From: DAIOFH01 sp036745875
Lineage (GTDB): Bacteria > Planctomycetota > SZUA-567
Length of the DNA stretch: 44,203 bases
Direction of reading: 5' to 3'
NCBI GenBank assembly: GCA_036745875.1
Contig: DAIOFH010000016.1
Span: forward strand, 1-44,203
In this document: piece after piece, positions 22,729-31,418 of the stretch
Layout of the letters: each line of letters opens with the position of its first letter
Numbering within the stretch: position 1 is the first letter of the stretch
The notes under the pieces: generated by a model
The model's input: only the letters and a program-made list of their open reading frames with translations
Told to the model about the DNA's origin: nothing
Database searches by the model: none
Position numbers and translations under genes: made by a program

Positions 22729-23763
22729 TCAAGTATCCATAAACGCTACCTCTTTAACATCACCCCCAAACAAAGCCGTTGCGCAATCTGAGACGCGTTT
22801 GCGGTTCTTTTTGGATATTCTCGCAAACGGCGTCACCTTTATGGTGTCGCCGTCTTTTTTCCATTTAGCCTTTACCCTTCCTTCCAACAGGATGGTTGGG
22901 TGGATGATGCCGGTATTGGTGACGACGTCCGGTTTGTGCTTGTCGTCAAGAACGCGGCTGCGATCCCGGTAGGCAAGAAGCAATTGGTCGAATCCGGACA
23001 GGAAAAGACACGGCGGGATGTCCTTGGCCATAGCGAGAGTCCCGAGGTAAAAATACTCTTCGCCCTCGCAGTGAACGGATTTAAGCGGCAGAGGGTGCTT
23101 TTGGAGAACTTCAAGAACAGTTTTTTTCCGCATGCCGGTAAAAACGGCACAATCCTGTATTGTGGCGGGGCCCAGGTGGAGGAAATAGCGGCGGAGGATT
23201 TCAGCGCGCGCCAGGTCCCGATCCATCGGCTGGAAGTCGTCGCAAGCGACAAAATGCTTTGTCGTTCCCGGTTGATAGGCGATCATGCCGCGATAACACA
23301 TCTCGCTGATTAGACCGCCCCAGCCGTGAAAAACGATTTCGATTATTTCAGGTTTTATCTTATTTTCCCGGCATTTGACCTTGAGCTCCTCGCGGCCGGT
23401 AATGCCTTCCCGTATCCACTCGAGAAGCAACGGTGCCCACTTCCCCTTCACGCGCGGGCTCAGGCCCCACCTGTCGTCCCAACGCTCAGGCAAACCCATC
23501 GCCGAAAGGAACAACCCCAATTCATCTCGCCGAACGGCGTGCAATGTATGGCGGAACGTCCAAGTCTTGACCAGGCCGTGGTTCCAGTCATGGTTCGAGA
23601 AGTCTTCGGCGCGAATACGGAGCGCGTGGCTTGGATTATTGGCGAACTGAGCCTGCAGGCCGCACAGCGAGGATACGATGTCGTGCTTCTTTCCCTTGGC
23701 GAGAAAGAACTGCTTGTCCAGCGAGGCCAGGAGCAATTCGCGTTTATCGACTGTTTTCACCAT
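22729..23763 (-). CDS. Winged-helix DNA-binding protein, AlkZ/YcaQ-like (putative DNA glycosylase)
   Basis: A 344-residue protein of the HTH_42 family, whose characterised members AlkZ and YcaQ unhook DNA crosslinks. Residues 37-39 are QAQ (SSLCGLQAQFANNP), matching the catalytic QxQ motif. Other family-like stretches are TWTFRHTLHAVRRDELGLFL near residue 67, FLHLGPATIQDCAVFTGM near 200, and FLSGFDQLLLAYRDRSRVLD near 260. The start is ATG 23763 behind GAGGTG. It lies 18 bases downstream of lysS on the same strand and is probably co-transcribed. The crosslink-repair function is inferred from the family. Confidence 0.82.
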   Translation of the reverse strand: MVKTVDKRELLLASLDKQFFLAKGKKHDIVSSLCGLQAQFANNPSHALRIRAEDFSNHDWNHGLVKTWTFRHTLHAVRRDELGLFLSAMGLPERWDDRWGLSPRVKGKWAPLLLEWIREGITGREELKVKCRENKIKPEIIEIVFHGWGGLISEMCYRGMIAYQPGTTKHFVACDDFQPMDRDLARAEILRRYFLHLGPATIQDCAVFTGMRKKTVLEVLQKHPLPLKSVHCEGEEYFYLGTLAMAKDIPPCLFLSGFDQLLLAYRDRSRVLDDKHKPDVVTNTGIIHPTILLEGRVKAKWKKDGDTIKVTPFARISKKNRKRVSDCATALFGGDVKEVAFMDT

Positions 23764-23781
23764 AAATAGTGCACCTCGGCA

Positions 23782-25302
23782 TTACGCCTGTGCTTCCTCG
23801 TCCTCGGCTGTCAATTCTTCCATTTCCCGGGCGAGCTCTTCCGAGGATTTCGGCTTGAGGGTCGGGAACAGGACAACTTCGCGAATGCTCGGCTGCCCGG
23901 TGAGCAGCATGACCATGCGGTCAATGCCGATGCCCATGCCGCCGGCGGGCGGCATGCCGACTTCAAGGGCGGAGACATAGTCTTCGTCGACCTGGTTGCA
24001 ATAGGATTCTTCATCCCCCGTGTCAACCTGGCTCTGGAAGCGGGCGAGCTGCTCCTGCGGGTCGTTCAGTTCCGAGAAAGCATTGCACAGTTCAAATCCG
24101 GCGACAATCGCCTCGAAACGATCGGAAAGGGTCGGGTCTTCCTTGTTTCTCTTGCACAGCGGGTTGAGGCTGGCAGGGTGGTGGGTGACAAAAGTCGGCT
24201 GGATCAGAGTCGGTTCGACCACTTCATCCATCACCTCCTTAAGAAGGTTGTCGTGGTCGAGGGCGCGGATCTTTTCCGGTTCCATGCCCGCCTTCGCAAG
24301 GCGGCGGCGCATGGATTCGTCATCGTTCGGGTCGGCCTCACCAACTTCCCTGACCAAATCGTGGATGCGGCGGCGCGGCCACGGGGCGGCCACGTCGATT
24401 TCATGGCCGGCGAAATTGATCTTCGTCGTGCCGAGGATGGCTTTCGCCGCGTCGGCGACGAGGTTTTCCACCAGGACCATCATATCGGTAAAATCGGCAT
24501 AAGCCTGATACATCTCGATCATGGTGAATTCGGGATTGTGGGATGTATCAATGCCTTCGTTGCGGTAGCTGCGGTTCAGCTCGTAGACCCTATCCATGCC
24601 GCCGACCAGGAGGCGCTTAAGGTATGTTTCCGGCGAGATTCGCAGGTACAGGTCCATATTCAGGGCGTTGTGGTGGGTGACGAACGGCTTTGCCGCGGCG
24701 CCCCCGTAAATGGACTGCAGCATCGGCGTTTCGACTTCGAGGAATCCGAGGCTGTCCAGGCGCGACCTGATGAAGCTGATGATGCGGCTTCTGACAATGA
24801 AACGTTCCCTGGATTCGTCGTTGGCGACCAGGTCGAGATAGCGGCGGCGGAAGCGGATTTCCACATCCCTGAGCCCCTTGAACTTGGCGGGCATGGGTTC
24901 CAGAGCTTTCGACTGGAAGGCGAAGGAATCGGCGAAAATGGTGATCTCGCCGACACGGCTCTTCATGAGAGCGCCGGTGACGGAAATAAAATCGCCTAGG
25001 TCGAGTTGCTTTGTCAGTGCGAACGCGTCTCCGAGGCGCTTCTGTATCAGGTTGACCTGGATTTTTCCGGAGCGGTCACGGATATCGAGCCAGCAGGACT
25101 TGCCCATATTGCGGATAGCCATGACGCGGCCGGCTGCGGTGACGACAGGCGCGTTTTCCGCATCATCGCCTTCAGGACACATGGAGCGGATTTTTTCAAT
25201 CGAACCGGTTATGTCGACTTTGCCGCCATAGGGATCTATGCCATTGTCGCGGAGAAGATTCAATTTTGCCAGACGTTCGTCGCGGATGCGGTTACCTGCC
25301 AT
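23782..25302 (-). CDS. lysS: Lysyl-tRNA synthetase, class II
   Basis: Charges tRNA-Lys in the cytoplasm. 506 residues with an N-terminal OB-fold anticodon-binding domain (~55-160, GRVMAIRNMGKSCWLDIRDR). The class II catalytic core carries motif 1 (ETPMLQSIYGGAAAKPFVTH), motif 2 (RSYRNEGIDTSHNPEFTMIE) and motif 3 (GMPPAGGMGIGIDRMVML). The last ~20 residues are acidic. The start is ATG 25302. The downstream AlkZ-like gene follows after 18 bases. Confidence 0.98.
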   Translation of the reverse strand: MAGNRIRDERLAKLNLLRDNGIDPYGGKVDITGSIEKIRSMCPEGDDAENAPVVTAAGRVMAIRNMGKSCWLDIRDRSGKIQVNLIQKRLGDAFALTKQLDLGDFISVTGALMKSRVGEITIFADSFAFQSKALEPMPAKFKGLRDVEIRFRRRYLDLVANDESRERFIVRSRIISFIRSRLDSLGFLEVETPMLQSIYGGAAAKPFVTHHNALNMDLYLRISPETYLKRLLVGGMDRVYELNRSYRNEGIDTSHNPEFTMIEMYQAYADFTDMMVLVENLVADAAKAILGTTKINFAGHEIDVAAPWPRRRIHDLVREVGEADPNDDESMRRRLAKAGMEPEKIRALDHDNLLKEVMDEVVEPTLIQPTFVTHHPASLNPLCKRNKEDPTLSDRFEAIVAGFELCNAFSELNDPQEQLARFQSQVDTGDEESYCNQVDEDYVSALEVGMPPAGGMGIGIDRMVMLLTGQPSIREVVLFPTLKPKSSEELAREMEELTAEDEEAQA

Positions 25303-25604
25303 TTTCGTTCCTCAAAAATACAAATGTACGGAATAAAATATAAAGCCGGACCACACGTCGGCGTGTCCGGTAATGCAATAAATAATGATGACATTATAGG
25401 AAAAAATGTTTTTATGGCAATAATCCTACCCCGGCTTTGACCCGTTTCCCGCATCTCCAACGTCAGAGAGTTGGAATCCGTTATAAACACTCTTGACGGG
25501 AAAACGGAAATTGCTCGAATTGGCGGGGGTAAAAAGTATAATGAAACATGGATACTGGGAGAACGGTATCCTTATTGTTTATAGTTACAGGAGTCCACAT
25601 AACC

Positions 25605-26990
25605 ATGGCAAAAGGCGACAAGAACAACCTCACCCCGAAAGCGCTGGGCGCAAGCGATGAAGGCGAGACCATGCCCGGCTCCACAGGGTTTTACTATATC
25701 ACCCCCGGCAGCGAATGGGACGATTCCACCCTGTCAAGAAAGCGCTCCTATTTCCGCCTCATTACACTCCCGTCCTATATCTGGCGCGAGCTGGTCAAGG
25801 GCGTTCTCCTGTCCGCAGCGGTGTTTTCCGTCGTCCTTATGGCTGTTTTCGCCGCCCAGGTCATGCGCGACGGCGTCGGCGCGTATACGATGATGCTCGT
25901 CCTGCCGAACTTTCTGCCGCTCATCTGCCCGTTCGTGCTTCCGCTGGCCATCATTACCGGGATTCTTATCTGCTACAGCCGCCTGTCGAAGGACAACGAA
26001 ATCCTTGCCGCCTACGCGGGAGGCATCAACCCGTTCTGGCTCATGCTTCCGGCCCTTCTCACGTCGGTCATAGCCATATTCATCACACTTACCCTCAACG
26101 AAGTGGCCATGCTTCCGGCCATATCCAACATCGAAAAACTGGTCATAGACGACCAAGCCAATATCCTGACCCGAATGATGACCCGCCCCGGCAATATGAC
26201 CCTTGCCGCGGGAGAAGAATATCTCGCCATGTCCAAACTCGACCCCGACCGCGATCCGGCCGGTAGGGCATCCCTGGACATCACGCGGTTTTCCCTTCCC
26301 GGCGCGGCAAACAACGGCAACTGGGACCCGCGCTACCCCTTCCCGGCCAAGCGAGTCGTCGCCCGCGACCACCAAATCCAGGACATGTCGGGAAACGCGG
26401 TGGAAGAAATGGTCTTGAAAATGACCATCACCAAGCCGGTATTCCAGGATTTGCACGCCACGGACATCAACAAGACGTTCATCGCAGACGGCGAATCCGG
26501 CGAGGAACGCATAGTCCTCAACAGCCGCCCCAACGTCACGATCCACCGCAACCGCTCCTCATTCTGGCCGATCCTCGAGCTGTCCCGTACCCGCCGCGTA
26601 GCGGAAGAATCCCTCCGCGAGATGCACTCTGGGCCTACACGCATAGAAGACCTGCCGGAAGCACAACGCCAGCAAGCCCTTAACCAACAATCCTGGCTTG
26701 AGCGCACCGTCCGCGTACGAACCGCCGAAATCAATACGCGCCTCTCCCTCTGCTTCTCCTGCTTCGCCTTCGCCATCATCGGCATTCCCCTCGGGATGCG
26801 CACGAGAGGCACCATAGCCAGTTCCTTCGCCGTCGGCATCGTCATGGCGACCGGATACTTCGTACTGCTCAAGGCGGCTGAAATTCAAGCGTCGCGCGGT
26901 TTTCTGCCTCCATGGACTATCTGGATCCCGGATGTCCTCCTGGTCATTATCGGCGTCATTATGTGGAAACGGAGTTCAGCCGCGAAGTAA
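25605..26990 (+). CDS. LptF/LptG-family (YjgP/YjgQ) permease
   Basis: Inner-membrane permease of the LPS-transport type, 461 residues. Hydrophobic segments lie in the N-terminal part (~45-165), where LPNFLPLICPFVLPLAIITG and DNEILAAYAGGINP resemble the LptF/G signature. A large periplasmic domain follows (~170-380), then C-terminal membrane helices (FAIIGIPLGMRTRGTIAS...). Start chosen at ATG 25605 after CAGGAG; an upstream in-frame ATG (25548) lies only five bases after a TATAAT (25537-25542) and is unlikely to be used. Only one family member is present here, while LptF and LptG normally form a pair with LptB. Confidence 0.88.
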   Translation: MAKGDKNNLTPKALGASDEGETMPGSTGFYYITPGSEWDDSTLSRKRSYFRLITLPSYIWRELVKGVLLSAAVFSVVLMAVFAAQVMRDGVGAYTMMLVLPNFLPLICPFVLPLAIITGILICYSRLSKDNEILAAYAGGINPFWLMLPALLTSVIAIFITLTLNEVAMLPAISNIEKLVIDDQANILTRMMTRPGNMTLAAGEEYLAMSKLDPDRDPAGRASLDITRFSLPGAANNGNWDPRYPFPAKRVVARDHQIQDMSGNAVEEMVLKMTITKPVFQDLHATDINKTFIADGESGEERIVLNSRPNVTIHRNRSSFWPILELSRTRRVAEESLREMHSGPTRIEDLPEAQRQQALNQQSWLERTVRVRTAEINTRLSLCFSCFAFAIIGIPLGMRTRGTIASSFAVGIVMATGYFVLLKAAEIQASRGFLPPWTIWIPDVLLVIIGVIMWKRSSAAK

Positions 26991-27000
26991 AAACCGCGAA

Positions 27001-27060
27001 TCGTGAATGGGGAATAGTGAATTTTCTGCATCTATCCGCTATTAACTATTCACTATTATC
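27001..27060. repeat. Inverted repeat related to the ribosomal-operon elements
   Basis: AATAGTGAA (27013-27021) and TTCACTATT (27049-27057) are exact reverse complements within a stretch of GTGAATGGGGAATAGTG and ATTAACTATTCACT words. It looks like a diverged member of the family found at 7445-7545 and 10336-10492. It lies between the permease and LysM genes. Confidence 0.6.
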
Positions 27061-27145
27061 TGAAAAAAAATACAATGGTTTCTTTGACGTAAGAAGACTC
27101 CGGGTGGAGTCGAGGCAGGTTTGCTGCCTCCCAAGGAGATAAGAA

Positions 27146-28489
27146 ATGGTCAATCCCAGTGCGGCAAGGCATCTGTCCCTGGTTGTCGGGGTGCTGCTCT
27201 GCTTCTTTGTCTATATGGGGTACCATATCAAAAACCGCCAGGCCGTCGAGCCGGACAGCGAGCATATTGGCCTGGAGACCGCTTCGGCGGGTTCGGGTTC
27301 CGGTGCGACAAGCAATGCAGCAGATTCCTTTGCCTTGATGACTTCCAGTGAAAGCGCGCCCTCCGGCAGTGCCGGTTCAGACAATGCTTCAGTAAGCATG
27401 CCTTCGGGATTGCCTCTGCCTATCGGTTCGCTGGATACCAGCGACCTTGACGTCAACCCTTCCGATTCCGGCCAGCTGTCGCTGGCTGACGGCCTGATAG
27501 CCATGTCGGACATGGATGACGAAAATATGCCTGTTCCGTCCGGGTCCTTTGAGGAAGCGGACAATATCATTACCGGATTTACTACCGATATGCCGACCCT
27601 TGCCCTGCCGGGCCAGTCGTCTGAAAGCGATACTTCGGCGCTGGCGGACGGATTTGTTCCTTCGCTCCCGGTGGCGGGAGAAGAAGGAAGCGCGGGGGAT
27701 GATATAACCGGACTTTCCGTCGCCGGGAACAGCCCGCCTCCCGCTCCCGCCGGATCGGTTGAATCAATCGTGGCGAGTCAAACCACGCTGGCTAATCCAA
27801 TTTCGTCGTTACCGCCGCCGCCGGCTGCGAATACCGCGCCCCAGGCAGTACTCACCACTCCGCCGGCGCAGCAGAATTTCTCCGCAGGTGCAGACGGCCA
27901 GGCTCCTGGCAATCAATCCCCTCCTCCCGTTCGACCGGGTACGGGCGCTGCCACCGTGACGCCCAGCGGAGCGGGTGAACAGCTCCGCACCTATATTGTC
28001 CGGCCTGGGGATACCTTGTCCAGTATCGCGGCGCGCGAACTTGGTTCCATCTCACTGGCCGACAATATTTATCTGATGAACAGAGATGTCATTTTCAATC
28101 CCGACTATCTTTTGTCAGGCACGACAATCAAACTTCCTCCGACGCCCAGCAGATATTCGGAAATTGCCGACCCCATCGCACAGGCGAGTGGTATTCGCGG
28201 AGGCTTGGGCAATACGCCGCCACCTCCTCCCTCCGGTGGGATGCCGGCACCGCAGCGTCCGTTTGTGCCGGGGATAGGGGAAAGACAGAATGCGGGCGCT
28301 CCGTCCGCCGACGGAGTGCAGCGCTACCGCATACGCTCGGGAGATACTCTGTCATCCATCGCCTTGCAGTTTTACGGCTCCAGCTCGGGCTGGCGGTTCC
28401 TTTATGAAGCGAACAGCGCGGTTCTCCCGAACCCGAACCAGCTGACGATCGGTACGGAAATCGTCATCCCACTCTATGGTGAAAGGTAG
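27146..28489 (+). CDS. Membrane-anchored protein with two LysM domains
   Basis: A 447-residue envelope protein. Residues ~9-28 form an N-terminal membrane anchor (LSLVVGVLLCFFVYMGYHI). A long low-complexity region rich in Ser, Gly, Ala and Pro follows. LysM domain 1 lies at about 283-332 (VRPGDTLSSIAARELGS) and LysM 2 at about 394-443 (RSGDTLSSIALQFYGSSSGW). LysM modules bind peptidoglycan, so the protein probably tethers the inner membrane to the wall. No catalytic domain is visible. GGAGATAAGAA precedes the ATG. Confidence 0.85.
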   Translation: MVNPSAARHLSLVVGVLLCFFVYMGYHIKNRQAVEPDSEHIGLETASAGSGSGATSNAADSFALMTSSESAPSGSAGSDNASVSMPSGLPLPIGSLDTSDLDVNPSDSGQLSLADGLIAMSDMDDENMPVPSGSFEEADNIITGFTTDMPTLALPGQSSESDTSALADGFVPSLPVAGEEGSAGDDITGLSVAGNSPPPAPAGSVESIVASQTTLANPISSLPPPPAANTAPQAVLTTPPAQQNFSAGADGQAPGNQSPPPVRPGTGAATVTPSGAGEQLRTYIVRPGDTLSSIAARELGSISLADNIYLMNRDVIFNPDYLLSGTTIKLPPTPSRYSEIADPIAQASGIRGGLGNTPPPPPSGGMPAPQRPFVPGIGERQNAGAPSADGVQRYRIRSGDTLSSIALQFYGSSSGWRFLYEANSAVLPNPNQLTIGTEIVIPLYGER

Positions 28490-28492
28490 CTA

Positions 28493-28563
28493 TTGCGTTT
28501 TAAATAATGATTGGCACTTCCTTGGCGCTTTTCGGTTTTGTCCGATCGTGCCGTAAAACGCAA
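28493..28563 (+). other. Large hairpin between the LysM gene and dapF
   Basis: TTGCGTTTTA (28493-28502) and TAAAACGCAA (28554-28563) form a perfect 10-bp stem. Inside it, GGCAC (28513-28517) pairs with GTGCC (28548-28552). No T-run follows directly, so it is not a canonical terminator. It may act on mRNA stability or dapF expression. Confidence 0.6.
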
Positions 28564-28603
28564 CAAGGAACCAACCATTTTTAAATAACGCCAGGATAGA
28601 GAT

Positions 28604-29422
28604 ATGAAGATACCCTTCGACAAGATGGAAGGCGCCGGTAACGATTTTATCATGATCGACAACCGCTCAGCCGAGATTCCCAATACGATTAAAGAGGTTA
28701 TGGTAAAGGATTACTGCCGACGGGGAATGGGCATTGGCGCGGACGGGATGATCTTCCTCCAGCCGGACAAGGAATACGACTTTTCCTGGGATTTCTTCAA
28801 CTCGGACGGATCAAAGGCCGAAATGTGCGGCAATGGCGCACGCTGTGCCGCGCGTTTTGCCCATAAGGTCGGCGCGGCTGGACGGGAGATGACCTTCCGC
28901 ACCCTTGCCGGTCCCATCCAGGCGAGCTTGACGGAGCGAGGAGCGAAAGTCCGCCTTACCAGCACAATCCTTCCCAAGGAACCCGCCATTCTGAACATCG
29001 CGGGACAAGATCTGAAGATCTGGAGCCTCAACACCGGCGTTCCCCATGCAGTCATCGAAGTCGCGGATCTGGAAAACTGCGAGGTGAAAAAGCTCGGACG
29101 GCAGATACGCTTCCACAAGCACTTCGCGCCGGCCGGAACCAACGTCAACTTTTTCAAACTTCTCGACGACGGCTTCCTCGCCATCCGCACGTACGAGCGG
29201 GGCGTCGAGGATGAGACCCTCGCTTGCGGCACCGGAACGGTTGCCACTTGTATCGTAGCTGGCATGTTCTATGGAAAAGGGAGTCCGATAACTGCGTTAA
29301 CCCGTAGCGGAGAAGAACTTGTAGTGTACTTCACCTTTGCGGACGGCAAAGCCGACCCTATCTTTCTCGAAGGTGGTGCCAGGACGGTTTTCACCGGAAG
29401 CTTCGAAATGCCTACCTTGTAA
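28604..29422 (+). CDS. dapF: Diaminopimelate epimerase
   Basis: Converts LL- to meso-diaminopimelate for lysine and peptidoglycan synthesis. 272 residues, the normal length, with both catalytic cysteines: Cys75 in MCGNGARC and Cys208 in LACGTGTVA. The N-terminal FDKMEGAGNDFIMID pattern and DFFNSDGSKAEMCGNGARCA are diagnostic. ATG 28604 follows AGGATAGAGAT. A clear terminator lies downstream. Confidence 0.97.
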   Translation: MKIPFDKMEGAGNDFIMIDNRSAEIPNTIKEVMVKDYCRRGMGIGADGMIFLQPDKEYDFSWDFFNSDGSKAEMCGNGARCAARFAHKVGAAGREMTFRTLAGPIQASLTERGAKVRLTSTILPKEPAILNIAGQDLKIWSLNTGVPHAVIEVADLENCEVKKLGRQIRFHKHFAPAGTNVNFFKLLDDGFLAIRTYERGVEDETLACGTGTVATCIVAGMFYGKGSPITALTRSGEELVVYFTFADGKADPIFLEGGARTVFTGSFEMPTL

Positions 29423-29491
29423 CTTGTAACCTATTCTATTTTATTGAATTAAAATCACAGAGAAGCGGTTTCTTTTTTTTCGCTTTTGGTT

Positions 29492-29520
29492 GACGCCCCG
29501 GCCAGGGGCGTCTTCTTTTT
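29492..29520 (+). terminator. Rho-independent terminator after dapF
   Basis: GACGCCCC (29492-29499), a 5-base loop, GGGGCGTC (29505-29512), then TTCTTTTT: an 8-bp perfect GC-rich stem with a T-tract. It ends the LysM-dapF transcription unit and isolates the dnaA-like gene. Confidence 0.88.
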
Positions 29521-29713
29521 ATCCCATGCGGCTGGACAGGGTTATAGGCATCTACGATTAAAGTTGAAAAAAAGTATAGAATTTATAGCCCCATTAAGAA
29601 TCTAAATTTTCCAAATAGCATAGCTTTGCTTGTAACCAATATATTGTAACCTGCTTTTAAATATCAAGTTATCAAAAAAGACTTTTTTCTTGGAAAGTTC
29701 CTTGTTTCCAAGA

Positions 29714-29741
29714 TTGACAAGTGGAAGAAAGCGGTTAACAT
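29714..29741 (+). promoter_or_regulatory. Promoter upstream of the structured RNA and dnaA-like gene
   Basis: TTGACA (29714-29719), 16-base spacer, TAACAT (29736-29741). Transcription would start near 29748, just before the base-paired element beginning at 29751. Confidence 0.6.
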
Positions 29742-29750
29742 TGTTCCTGT

Positions 29751-29839
29751 TGTCAGAGGGAAGTCATGCGGGGAACTTGCCAGGTTGTTTTAACGGATGG
29801 CCTGAGTACGCCTGACCGTCGGTTCTTTTCCCACTGACA
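29751..29839 (+). ncRNA. Structured leader or small RNA of unknown class
   Basis: TGTCAGAGGGAA (29751-29762) and TTCCCACTGACA (29828-29839) pair over 12 positions with one A-A mismatch, closing an ~89-base element right after a promoter. Internal pairings such as ACGG/CCGT and GGC/GCC are possible around a central segment. A second hairpin, TGGA..CCCG/CGGG..TCCA, follows at about 29848-29877. It does not show the SRP RNA GGAAGCAG motif or any riboswitch core known to me. It could be a 5' regulatory leader of the dnaA-like gene or an independent RNA. Confidence 0.5.
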
Positions 29840-29952
29840 CCCTACCATGGAAAGCCCGTGTTTTCTCGGGTATCCAATATTTACATCTCGGTGTTTAGCA
29901 AACATTGTTGGTCATTTTTTTTAAATTCCCTCATAGAGGGAAGGGGGTCGTA

Positions 29953-31398
29953 TTGTCTCTTGTGGTCGAGTCTGTCTGGGCTTCCGTGCAAACTGAGCTG
30001 AAAAAGCTGCTCCCCGACGTGATCTATAACCAGTGGTTTTCCCGTGCCGAAGCTGTTGCCTTCGATGGCGACAGATTCGAACTTGGCGTCCAGAACCGGT
30101 TTTTCAAAAGCCGGATTGAAACCACCTATATGGAAAACCTCGTCGCCGCCGTTCATTCGGCAGTGGGAAAAACGGTCGAAGTCCGGATCACCGTCTCCGC
30201 CAAGCTGCTTGCCGAATTTCGCAAGGCACAAGAGCAGGCCAAATCCGAACCCGTTGACGTCGCTATTACCGCTCCGGCGCAAATTTTTACCAAACCGCCC
30301 GCCAAAGCGAAAAAACTCGGCATCAAGCTGAACCCCGACTATACCTTCGACAATTTCGTCATCGGTCCGGCAAACCGCCTGTCCCACGCGGTCGGCATGC
30401 GTGCGGTGCAAAGCCCCGGCGAGTATAACCCGCTCTTTTTCTGCGGCCAGCACGGCGTCGGTAAAACCCACCTGCTCCAGGCTATCTGCAGCGAAATGCG
30501 CTCGCAGCCCGGGCTTGAAAACGTTATATACGTCACTGCCGACCGTTTTGTCGCAGAGTTCGCCTCGGCTTCGACCACCAACACGGTAAAGGAGTTCCGC
30601 GAACGCTACCGCAAGGCCGATGCCCTCGTGATCGACGAACTGCAAAGCCTCGGTGTTGGAAAACGCATCGGCTCGCAGGCCGAGCTTCTCGGGATTATCG
30701 ACGAATTGACCGCCCACGACAAGCAGGTCGTCTTTGGCGCCATCTGTACACCCCACGAACTCGAAGGAATCGACCCCAAACTCCGCGACCGCCTGGGCGC
30801 TGGGTTTGTCGACAAGCTTTTGCTGCCGGACGAAGAAACGCGCCGAAAGCTCCTCGCACGGAAAATGTCCGAGCGCGGCATCTCGCTCCCGGAATCGGCC
30901 GTCGCCATGCTTGCCAGGGAACTGTCCGGCAATATCCGCAAGCTCGAAGGCACTGTGCAGCGGCTGGCCGCGCTTATTGAATTCGAAGGCATGGAACCGA
31001 CGACCTACTGCATCCGTCTGGCGCTGGAAGTGGCGACACCTGCCAGCAGAAGCCAAGCGCTCACCTTTGACGATGTTGCAAAGGCTGTCTGCGACGAATT
31101 CAGCATCACACAGGACGCGTTGCGCGGGCGAGGGCGAACGGCATCCCTTAGGAAGGCGCGTCAGATCGCCATCACCCTGTGCCGCAACCTCATCGGCGGC
31201 AGGCATACGGAACTGGGAGCGTTTTTCGGCGGCCGTAGCCATGCGACAATCATTTCCACTCTTAAAAATATGCCTATCGAATTGTTCGGTTCCGGGATCG
31301 AAGGCCGATCGGTCGAACGCATACTGTTCCAGCTCGGCATCAATATGAAACCGGAAGATATAGTCAAACGGCAAAAAAGCCTGTTCGACAACGGCTAA
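29953..31398 (+). CDS. dnaA: Divergent DnaA (replication initiator or paralogue)
   Basis: AAA+ initiator-type protein. Start chosen at TTG 29953 behind AGAGGGAAGGGGG, giving 481 residues; another TTG at 29905 and a GTG at 29962 are possible. Domain I is at ~6-90 (WASVQTELKKLLPDVIYNQW). The AAA+ domain follows with LNPDYTFDNFVIGPANRLSH, Walker A GQHGVGKTHLL at ~165-175 and Walker B LVIDELQSL at ~225. Domain IV is at ~370-481, with GGRSHATIISTLKN where DnaA has a GGRDHTTV-type motif. Deviations: Walker A lacks the usual GGVGLGKT form, Walker B has DE for DD, and the arginine-finger region reads LRDRLGAGF. dnaN and recF do not follow, and no clear DnaA boxes were seen upstream. Confidence 0.85.
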   Translation: MSLVVESVWASVQTELKKLLPDVIYNQWFSRAEAVAFDGDRFELGVQNRFFKSRIETTYMENLVAAVHSAVGKTVEVRITVSAKLLAEFRKAQEQAKSEPVDVAITAPAQIFTKPPAKAKKLGIKLNPDYTFDNFVIGPANRLSHAVGMRAVQSPGEYNPLFFCGQHGVGKTHLLQAICSEMRSQPGLENVIYVTADRFVAEFASASTTNTVKEFRERYRKADALVIDELQSLGVGKRIGSQAELLGIIDELTAHDKQVVFGAICTPHELEGIDPKLRDRLGAGFVDKLLLPDEETRRKLLARKMSERGISLPESAVAMLARELSGNIRKLEGTVQRLAALIEFEGMEPTTYCIRLALEVATPASRSQALTFDDVAKAVCDEFSITQDALRGRGRTASLRKARQIAITLCRNLIGGRHTELGAFFGGRSHATIISTLKNMPIELFGSGIEGRSVERILFQLGINMKPEDIVKRQKSLFDNG

Positions 31399-31418
31399 CC
31401 TTATACCGGAGGCGCATA

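Noticed and set aside
22634..22972. 112-codon GTG frame right after mcsB
   Set aside because: Most of it is antisense to the AlkZ-like gene and the rest has no recognisable protein features.
29751..29839. SRP (4.5S) RNA or 6S RNA
   Set aside because: Size is roughly compatible with 4.5S, but the conserved apical GGAAGCAG motif is missing and the shape does not match 6S RNA.
29640..29950. Possible replication origin next to the dnaA-like gene
   Set aside because: AT-rich in part, but no clear DnaA boxes were found and the usual dnaN/recF neighbours are absent.
29881..31374. 497-codon open frame on the minus strand opposite the dnaA-like gene
   Set aside because: It lies fully antisense to a recognised AAA+ protein; the translation has no family motif and reflects the codon usage of the real gene.
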